64,000 bases of DNA from Terebella lapidaria (taxonomy: Eukaryota; Annelida; Polychaeta; Terebellida; Terebellidae), in NCBI GenBank assembly GCA_949152475.1, contig OX424557.1:28250657-28314656 (forward strand), written 5' to 3'. Each line of letters opens with the position of its first letter. Position 1 is the stretch's first letter. Below the pieces are notes generated by a model. The model saw nothing but the letters and a program-made list of their open reading frames with translations, had not been told where the DNA came from and ran no database searches. Positions 55,088-64,000 of the stretch are shown here, piece by piece. The position numbers and the translations under genes are program-made.

Positions 55088-56287
55088 AATAACACACTGA
55101 CCTAATAAAACCAATGTTAACTTAATCAGCAATATTCTTCTAATTAGAGCAAACCTATATTTCTACACATATCCATTATCCAGTACCATTTGTATTCCAA
55201 ATACTGGCACAAATTTTCTAAACTGTTTGAATTTTAAATACACACTTTTACTAGTAAAACTAATGTTCACACCCCTCCCCCCCCCCCCCCACCTCTCCAA
55301 TTTTTTACCCAAATCATATTAAGTTAACTTTTCTTGGATGTTTTATTTTCTGTCACTGCGTTTTATTCTGCGCACCATTCCAGCACATAGATTGATTTAA
55401 AAATAGTGGAACAAATGTCGATTTGTTGTTAAAAAATTAATATATAAATAAAATATTAGACTATTATTAAGAGAAACCAATGTTTATTCATTGAATTCAA
55501 TTTTTATTTATTAAGCAATGTTCTTTCATTTCCAACATCCTTGTAATTTGAGAGCCTGCTCTCCCCCCTCCCCCCCCCCCCCCCCCCCACCCTCTTGTGC
55601 CATGTCTGATGTGACTGTTTGTATAAACCCCAGTTGTTGTTTTTTTGTCCCAGGTTTATCAGCCAATTCACCTGTAACAGCAGTATCCACTAATTGCATA
55701 TGACTTGTGACTAACATTTTCTGTGATGTTTATATCTAAAGCACAATCATTGCCAATTTTAGGATCATTATCATTTGGTCGGATATTGGTTTGAAATGCA
55801 TGCCATTGTTTGATGTTCCTGATATCAAAGGCCACAAGGAGAGCAATACTTGCTTCTCACCCAATCCCATGCATTTGAAACATGTACGCAGAGATAACAT
55901 TTATTTCACACAAAATATCCATTTGATTTCAGACAATATGTCCCAATGCATCAGGGATTGTCCAGTTTTCACCGTTGTAATAAAGTGTTTTTTATGTGGC
56001 ACTATGACGTCTATCTGATGAATGGTCACTTGCTAGTCATTTGTGAAAGGGAAATCTTGCTATGGGGCGCTAAAACGTCACCGTCGCTTGCCAGTCACAC
56101 GAGGAAGGTAAATATTGCTACATGTATGTGGCGCTATAACGTCCATGTCTCGGATCGTCACTGGGCGTCACTTAGAGATACTAGTGTACATGTACTGTGA
56201 AGCGACGCTAATAGGTCTATCTCACGGACCGTCGCATGGGCGTCACTCAGAGATACTAGTATGTGAAGCGTCACTCAGAGATGCTAG

Positions 56288-57035
56288 TAGGTTACGGCAA
56301 AACGCTGCCAGCTAGAATCTTGGATGATAGTCCTGTCTTGCTGGCAGTGGCAGTGGCAGTGGGGTACGGGAAAACGCTGCCGCCTAGAATCTTGGATGAT
56401 AGTTCAGATCTTGCTGGCAGTGGCAGTAGGTTACGGGATAACGCTGCCACCTAGAATCTTGGATGATAGTCCTGTCTTGCTGGCAGTGGCAGTGGGGTAC
56501 GGGAAATCACTGCCGCCTAGAATCTTGGATGATAGTTCAGATCTTGCTGGCAGTGGCAGTAGGTTACGGGATAACGCTGCCACCTAGAATCTTGGATGAT
56601 AGTCCTGTCTTGCTGGCAGTGGCAGTGGCAGTGGGGTACGGGAAATCACTGCCGCCTAGAATCTTGGATAATAGTTCAGATCTTGCTGGCAGTGGCAGTG
56701 GCAGTAGGTTTCGGGAAAACGCTGCCGCCTAGAATCTTGGATGATAATTCAGATCTTGCTGGCAGTGGCAGTGGCAGTAGGTTACGGGATAACGCTGCCG
56801 CCTAGAATCTTGGATGATAGTTCAGATCTTGCTGGCAGTGGCAGTGGCAGTAGGTTACGGAAAAACACTGCCAGCTGGAATCTTGGATGATAGTTCAGAT
56901 CTTGCTGGCAGTGGCAGTAGGTTACGGGAAAACGCTGCCAGCTAGAATCTTGGATGATGATCCAGTCTTACTGGCAGTGGCAGTGGGGTAGGGGAGATCA
57001 CTGCCAGCAAGAATCTTGGATGATAGTTCAGTTCT
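56288..57035 (-). repeat. R1': reverse satellite array in the second copy
   Basis: Identical in organisation to 41611-42358, offset 14,677 bp. Confidence 0.92.
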
Positions 57036-57128
57036 TGTAGCTGGCAGCGTATTGGCGTAAGCTACTGCCACTGCCAGCAAGATCTGAACTATCATCCAAG
57101 ATTCTAGCTGGCAGCGTTTTCCCGTTAA

Positions 57129-59215
57129 CTCTTTACCTGCCGTACGTCATTGACTAGATGCGCTCTATATGACGTTTTTGGGTTGCCTGCTAAATGACGT
57201 TTTGGGGTTACATGCCAGAGGGCTCGCTTTGACGCTAACAGTGATTTTTATTTACATGTTTATTGCATTCAGAGATTATAGATGCATGCATGCATATAGT
57301 TTTGTCTGAAGTTGGCTAAAAGTATAGTTATAACGTGTTGAGCTGTATTTATAAGTGAGAAAAGTTTACTATTTTCGCGTGTTTTATCAGTCTATACATG
57401 TAGGATTACATGCTTTTAACAGCTATTCAAGGCAGCAAACTTGGCCAAACTGAAATGGAGTTCACAATATTCTTACACACAGTATCGTGGCTCTATGGTG
57501 TTTTATATGAACAAATTATACACTAAAAATACAAGTTGCATGGTTTGGTCTGGATACTTGTAATTTACCGTCGAGATTATCAAGATTTCAGACCAATAAA
57601 TTAGCTACAGTCGCACCAAAATGGCTATAGTCGCGAGCGGCCCTGCATTCATTCTTTGCCCGATTGTGTGGATTGTTTAGTTCCTTTTCGCTTCTGCTGA
57701 TGACAGATTCATACTAAGCAATATAGACAGAAAACAATACATGTTTTTGTCAATTGTATTTGATATTTTATTTCTTGATCACCAACCGTTCCATGACCAT
57801 CAGGTTTATGACCGCCTAAAAATTTCAACAGGCTGCACAACTGGGCGGGAAACACAGAGGTCTCAGCCAATCAGAAATCCGCCACAAGTATTTGTCAAAA
57901 ATTGGCGGCATAATTTTCAGGTGAAATATTATACTGAACTTTCCAAATGTAACTGTTTTTATCCTGAATAAACATAAATGATGGGACTACTCAACTTAGA
58001 GAATATCTGATGTCGCCTAATTGTTTAATTTAGCAAGCTTGTTACGTGATTGCCCGAGAAAATAACCCAGGACGGCGGTCGGCCTCGGGTGCCCACAAAC
58101 TTGACAGATGGACCCAGAAATCATTTCCACATGTATCACTAATCACCCGAAAAATCACGTGCAAACAAAGATAAACACATGGCTTATGTGATGAATATAA
58201 TGATATGGCCTAGTAGCAAAACAAAATTGAACGGAATCATCAAAATTCACGAGTCCAATGAACTGATAACTTCAAATAAAACGAATTTATCGGTTATTAA
58301 CTCCTGATGATAGGAAAGATTCTCCCTACTTGCAGTGTTGCAACTGGCCTATTACGCTCCCCCCCCCCCCCTCCCTCACCATAAGCCGTGTATGCAAATG
58401 AGCGTCTCACGGGGCCCACAACACGGTGACCACGGGGTTGTAAACACAAGAAAAACTTGCCGAGCAGTGGATGGTTTTTCATCACTGAAGAAAGGATTTC
58501 GCCAGATGTGAGACATTTATTTGTTTTCATAGAAAGATAAAAACACACCATCAAGCTTATTTTGGCAAACAATCTAATTTGTCTTAGAGAAACGACGTTC
58601 TCACAGTCACAATCTCGATCTCCCGATCGAGCACCTGTTGCTGGTCTGACAATCAGACACCGGCAAGTGTCAGTTGCGCAACAGTCGCCGGCACAGCCCA
58701 AATATTGCTTTTATCCACTGGCTTTTCATCTCCCTCAGATAATTGCCCCTCTACACTATTAAAGGAACATATGGAGATGTTAAAACAAATATCTATCACT
58801 TGTATACTCAGCTATTACCAGTGGAATGAAAGCCGGGGAAAGTGTGTGCTCGACTCTGCTGTCAGTTGAGTTTTGACAACAAGTTTATGCAAATGAGCAA
58901 TGCGGGCATGCTCCATACTCTAAATAAGGAAATTAACATATTCAAATGATGACGTAGGGTGTCAGTTTGGTCAGGTATACTTGTAAACTGCTTTGTGATT
59001 GGCTGATGTTAATGAAGGATTATAGATCCAAGCAAATTAGAACCATACTTTACATACGTAAATATCCGTCATTGAGGATACAAGACTGCACCACGTGTAC
59101 GTATATATACGTCAATGAGTATTCACGCCATGAATTACGTGACGTGAAAAAACGTCACTGAGGATAGGAAGCTAGTTATCCATGACGTGTATACACGTCA
59201 ATGGCAGGTAAAGAG
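57129..59215. mobile_element. Second copy of the piggyBac-like element
   Basis: Same TTAA flanks (57125-57128, 59216-59219) and 13-bp inverted ends as 42452-44538. It arose by the segmental duplication and not by a separate insertion, because the flanking satellite is the same. Confidence 0.85.
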
Positions 59216-59219
59216 TTAA

Positions 59220-59880
59220 CCTACTGCCACTGCCACTGCCAGCAAGATCTGAACTATCATCCAAGATTCTAGGCGGCAGCGTTTTCCCGTAACCTACTGC
59301 CACTGCCACTGCCAGCAAGATCTGAACTATCTTCCAAGATTCTAGCTGGCAGCGTTTTCCCGTAACCTACTGCCACTGCCACTGCCAGCAAGACTGAACT
59401 ATCATGCAAGATTCGAGGCGGCAGCGTTTTCCTGTAACCTACTGCCACTGCCACTGCCAGCAAGAATGAACAATCATGCAAGATTCTAGGCGGCAGTGTT
59501 TTTCCGTTACCTACTGCCACTGCCACTGCCAGCAAACTGGAATATCATCGAAGATTCTAGCTGGCAGCGTTTTCCCGTAACCTACTGCCACTGCCAGCAA
59601 GACTGGACTATCATCCAAGATTCTAGGCGGCAGCATTTTCCCGTAACCTTCTGCCACTGCCACTGCCAGCAAGATCTGAACTATCATCCAAGATTCTAGG
59701 CGGCAGCATTTTCCCGTGACCTACTGCCACTGCCACTGCCAGCAAGATCTGAACTATCATCCAAGATTCTAGGCGGCAGCGTTTTCCCGAAACCTACTGC
59801 CACTGCCACTGCCAGCAAGACTGGACTCTCATCCAAGATTCTATGCGGCAGTGATTGCCCGTAGCCCACTGCCACTGCCA
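59220..59880 (+). repeat. F2': forward satellite array in the second copy
   Basis: Identical in organisation to 44543-45203. Confidence 0.9.
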
Positions 59881-61296
59881 TATTATTCCAGTTAGAGCAA
59901 ACCTACATACTGGTAGTATATATAATTTATTTGTACAAGTAAATAAAATAACACACTGAACTAATAAAACTAATATTAACTTAATCAGCAATATTCTTCC
60001 AGTTAGAGCAAACCTACGTAGTATATAGAATTTATTTGTACAAGTAAATAAAATAACGGATTGAACAAATAAAACTAATGGCATTATTCTTCCAGTTAGA
60101 GCAAATCTACATAGTAATTATTTGTACAAGTAAATAAAATAACACACTGAACTAATAAAACTAATGTTAACTTAATCAGCAATATTCTTCCAATCAGAGT
60201 AAACCTATATTTCTACACATATCCATTATCCAGTACCATTTGTATTCCAAATACTGGCACAAATTTTCTAAACTGTTTGAATTTCAAATACACACTTTTA
60301 CTAGTAAAACTAATGTTCACACCCCCCAACCCAATTTTTTTCCCAAATCATATTAAGTTAACTTTTCTTGGATGTTTTATTTTCTGTCACTGCGTTTTAT
60401 TCTGAGCACCATTCCAGCACATAGATTGATTTCAAAATAGTGGCACAAACGCGATTTGTTGTTAAAAATATATAAATAAAATATTAGACTATTATTAAGA
60501 AAAACCAATGTTTATTCATTGAATTCAATTTTTATTTATTAAGCAATTTCTTTCATTTCCAACATCCTTGTAATTTGAGAGCTTGCTCTCCCCCCTCCCC
60601 CACCCTCTTGTGCCATGTCTGATGTGACTGTTTGTATAAACCCCAGTTTTTTTTTTTGGTCCCAGGTTTATCAGCCAATTCACCTGTAACAGCAGTATCC
60701 ACTAATTGCATATGACTTGTGACTAACATTTTCTATGATGTTTATATCTAAAGCACAATCATTGCCAATGTTAGGATCATTATCATTTGGTCGGATTTTG
60801 GTTTGAAATGAATGCCATTGTTTGATGTTCCTGATATCAAAGGCCGCAAGGAGAACAATACTTGCTTCTCACCCAATCCCATGCATTTCAAACATGTACG
60901 CAGAGATAATATTTATTTCACATAAAATATTCTTTTGATTTCAGACGATATGTCCCAATGCATCAGGGATTGTCAAGTTTTCACCGTTGTAATAGTGTTT
61001 TCATGTGGCACTATGACGTCCATGTGACGAATGGTCACTTGCTAGTCATTTGTGAAAGGGAAATCTTGCTATGGGGCGCTATAACGTCACCGTCGCTTGC
61101 CCGTCATACGGGGAAGGTAAATATTGCTATATGTATGTGGCGCTATAACGTCCATGTCACGGATCGTCACTGGGCGTCACTTAGAGATACTAGTTTACAT
61201 GTACTGTGAAGTGACGCTACAAGGTCTATCTGACGGACCGTCGCATGGGCGTCACTCAGAGATACTAGTATGTGAAGAGTCACTCAGGGATGCTAG

Positions 61297-62889
61297 TAGG
61301 TTATGGCAAAATGCTGCCAGCTAGAATCTTGGATGATGGTCCAGTCTTGCTGACAGTGGCAGTGGGGGACGGGAAATCACTGCCACCTAGAATCTTGGAT
61401 GATAGTTCAGATCTTGCTGGCAGTGGCAGTAAGTTACGGGAAAACGCTGCCGCCTAGAACCTTGGCTGATAGTTCAGACCTTGCTGGCAGTGGCAGTGGC
61501 AGTAGGTTACGAGAAAACGCTGCCGCCTAGAATCTTGGATGATAGTCCTGTCTTGCTGGCAGTGGCAGTGGCAGTGGGGTACGGGAAATCACTGCCACCT
61601 AGAATCTTGGATGATAGTTCAGATCTTGCTGGCAGTGGCAGTAAGTTACGGGAAAACGCTGCCGCCTAGAACCTTGGCTGATAGTTCAGACCTTGCTGGC
61701 AGTGGCAGTGGCAGTAGGTTACGAGAAAACGCTGCCGCCTAGAATCTTGGATGATAGTCCTGTCTTGCTGGCAGTGGCAGTGGCAGTGGGGTACGGGAAA
61801 TCACTGCCACCTAGAATCTTGGATGATAGTTCAGATCTTGCTGGCAGTGGCAGTGGCAGTAGGTTACGAGAAAACGCTGCCGCCTAGAATCTTGGATGAT
61901 AGTCCTGTCTTGCTGGCAGTGGCAGTGGCAGTGGGGTACGGGAAATCACTGCCACCTAGAATCTTGGATGATAGTTCAGATCTTGCTGGCAGTGGCAGTG
62001 GCAGTAGGTTACGGGATAACGCTGCCGCCTAGAATCTTGGATGATAGTTCATATCTTGCTGGCAGTGGCAGTTGGCTACGGGAAATCACTGCCGCCTAGA
62101 ATCTTGGCTGATAGTTCAGATCTTGCTAGCAGTGGCAGTGGCAGTAGGTTACGGGAAAACGCTGCCGCCTAGAATCTTGGATGAAAGTCCTGTCTTGCTG
62201 GCAGTGGCAGTGGCAGTGGGGTATGGGAAATCACTGCCACCTAGAATCTTGGATGATAGTTCAGATCTTGCTGGCAGTGGCAGTGGCAGTAGGTTACGGG
62301 AAAACGCTGCCGCCTAGAATCTTGGATGATAGTTGAAATCTTGCTGGCAGTGGCAGTGGCAGCTACGCCGAAACGCTGCCAGCTAGAATCTTACATGATG
62401 GTCCTGTCTTGCTGGCAGTGGCAGTGGCAGTATGTTACGAGAAAACACTGCCACCTAGAATCTTGGATGATAGTTGAAATCTTGCTGGCAGTGGCAGTGG
62501 GTAACGGGGAATCACTGCCGCCTAGAATCTTGGATGATAGTCCAGATCTTGCTGGCAGTGGCAGTGGCAGTAGGTTTCGGGAAAACGCTGCCGCCTAGAA
62601 TCTTGGATGATAGTCCAGATCTTGCTGGCAGTGGCAGTGGCAGTGGGTTATGGGGAATCACTGCCGCCTAGAATCTTGGCTGATAGTTCAGATCTTGGTG
62701 GCAGTGGCAGTGGCAGTGGGGTACGGGAAACCACTGCCGCCTAGAATCTTGGATGATAGTTCAGATTTTGCTGGCAGTGGCAGTGGGGTACGGGAAACCG
62801 CTGCCGCCTAGAATCTTAGATGATAGTTCAGATCTTGGTGGCAGTGGCAGTGGGGTACGGGAAACCACTGCCGCCTAAACTCTTGGATG
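61297..62889 (-). repeat. R2': reverse satellite array in the second copy
   Basis: Identical in organisation to 46620-48218, except for one missing cagtgg hexamer near 62850. Confidence 0.92.
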
Positions 62890-62912
62890 CAATATCTATC
62901 TCATTCTTGGTG

Positions 62913-62945
62913 AATTTCGTGATGAGTTAGCATGAAGTACGTACC
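62913..62945 (-). repeat. Right 33-bp terminal inverted repeat of the foldback complex
   Basis: Inverse of 34107-34139 with one mismatch. It borders non-satellite DNA beginning aatgggcc. Confidence 0.85.
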
Positions 62946-64000
62946 AATGGGCCTTCCCTCAAAACGCAGATCTGCTCCGAATTAGCCATGCAAAAACTCT
63001 TAGGGGATTGGGGAATGGACCAAAAGAAACCTATGAAAAACACCACTGGGCATGCACATCCTTTTAGGTTCTGGGGCGCTTAAGCGGGCCTCAGGCCCTC
63101 GGCCTTCGCCAACTCGCTTCGCAATATTTCATATCTTGGCCCTCCTCCAGAACCGTCAATCTACCTCAGATCAGGCATTCATAAACTCCATTCATAGAGG
63201 CCATGAAATTGGTCCAAGGAGAGCCCTAGAACACACCATTGGGGATGCATAAACCTTCAGCGCCTGGGACCCTTGAGCGGGCCCCAGACCCCAGGCCGAC
63301 ATGGGCTCGCTTCGCTCGCCGCTCTGTTGATCAAAGATTTTGCCAACCTCCCCCCCTCCCAAAATCCTATACCCGCCCCTGTCACCTTTTGAGATTTTTG
63401 CAATTTTTCGATTTTCTTCATATCTGGACCTGTTTTCCTGACCAAAAACTCTATGTCAAAAAGTCAAATGAATAATGTCTCGTGAACACAATTATGCAAA
63501 AATATTTTAAACATGCGCAAATCGTACGTGCTAAGACTGCATAATTCATCACGTTATGATTATGATTGGGCTAATATCATAACATGAACATGTATGTAGG
63601 GCCTACTTTCTTGTTCATCACAAAATTTCCTGTTATAAAAATCTTAAGATGTTCGAATCCTGTGTGCAAAGACTGCATGACTGATCACGTTATGATTTCT
63701 CATTATGATTGGACTAATATCATGACGTGAACATGTACATGTATATGTACTTTCTTGTTCATCACGAAATCGCTTGATTTAGGATGAACAAATAAGTCTT
63801 GCATGTTTTTGATACTAGTATGAAGAAAAATATGGGGATCGCCATGCTAATTTTACACATGTTTACTGACTTTCACTAAAATCACTGACTTTCACAAAGT
63901 TGACAACACATTGACCTTGACATTGACACAAAATGACCTGTCCCATTTTACAGGTTAATTTACCAATAATTCCACATTCCACAGAGAATAATTATTCCCA
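62946..64000. repeat. Diverged short tandem duplications, no gene seen
   Basis: Two related ~190-bp segments (about 63035-63130 and 63225-63325) share cactgggcatgcac/cattggggatgcat, a gagcgggcc-like word and ctcgcttcgc. A second pair (~63520-63640 and ~63665-63785) shares gcataattcatcacgttatg/gcatgactgatcacgttatg, taatatcat, and tactttcttgttcatcac. No exon of FAF1 is recognisable here. Confidence 0.5.

Larger units (their letters stand above)
34107..62945. mobile_element. Giant foldback (satellite-armed) element complex
   Basis: Bases 34107-34139 and 62913-62945 are 33-bp inverted repeats with one mismatch (core gtacttcatgctaactcatc). A third copy at 48242-48274 has the same orientation as the right end. 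Inside, a 73-bp satellite occurs as forward arrays (F) and reverse arrays (R): F1 - spacer S1 - R1/F2 - spacer S2 - R2, then a near-perfect repeat of most of this. Long inverted arms made of short tandem repeats are the definition of foldback elements (Drosophila FB/Galileo, sea urchin TU). No transposase ORF was found, so the complex is non-autonomous. Superfamily and target duplication are unresolved. Confidence 0.7.
48275..62945. repeat. Tandem segmental duplication, copy 2 (14,671 bp with one insertion)
   Basis: It repeats 36069-48274 almost perfectly. Differences seen: the 2.47-kb element at 52620-55087, one extra C in a poly-C tract, and one hexamer (cagtgg) fewer near 62850. Components: F1' 48275-52551, spacer S1' 52552-56287 (with the insertion), R1' 56288-57035, F2' from 57038, S2' 59881-61295, R2' 61297-62889. 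Confidence 0.93.

Overview
This window is animal nuclear DNA. Genes are split by GT-AG introns, metazoan transposons are abundant, and a clear FAF1 orthologue is present. The style of the repeats suggests a marine invertebrate: minisatellite-carrying Pearl/Helentron-like elements with (ACGG)n tails, arrays rich in AGGTCA half-sites, and a DIRS retrotransposon. The sequence does not let me separate mollusc, amphioxus, hemichordate and others. I saw no rRNA, tRNA or CRISPR.

Layout. (1) 1-~6.56 kb: an apparently intact DIRS-type tyrosine-recombinase retrotransposon on the + strand, cut by the left window edge. A gag frame and a recombinase frame form one uninterrupted 1869-codon ORF, and RT/RNase H lies in the +1 frame across its middle. 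(2) 6.6-10.2 kb: one or two candidate 3' exons of an unidentified + strand gene and its probable 3'UTR. (3) 13.0-18.1 kb: a - strand gene with a noncoding first exon, a TATA-like box and one coding exon. It encodes a 747-aa protein with 19 QT motifs (LC8-hub-like), an RG-rich stretch, a C2H2 finger and an AT-hook. (4) 16-22 kb: diverged repeats, a TA-flanked MITE and a decayed Ty3/gypsy fragment. (5) 22.75-28.03 kb: a minisatellite-carrying transposon (134-bp repeats) with a second one (169-bp repeats) nested in it. (6) 30.0-33.95 kb: the last 12 coding exons of a FAF1 orthologue on the - strand (UAS, coiled coil, UBX). (7) 34.1-62.95 kb: a giant foldback structure. It has 33-bp terminal inverted repeats, long arms of a 73-bp satellite in both orientations, two related spacers, and an internal TTAA-flanked piggyBac-like element. 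A 12,206-bp segment of it is tandemly duplicated almost perfectly, and the second copy alone carries a further 2.47-kb minisatellite transposon. (8) 62.95-64 kb: diverged short duplications with no gene seen.

The identified host genes are the QT-motif/AT-hook gene and FAF1 (a p97/VCP ubiquitin adaptor); the rest is largely mobile or tandem DNA. The upstream FAF1 exons (UBA, UBL) are not in the window, so the ~29-kb foldback array probably sits in a FAF1 intron. Empty sites preserved in neighbouring duplicate copies fix the ends of several transposons at or close to base resolution and give a relative order of events.
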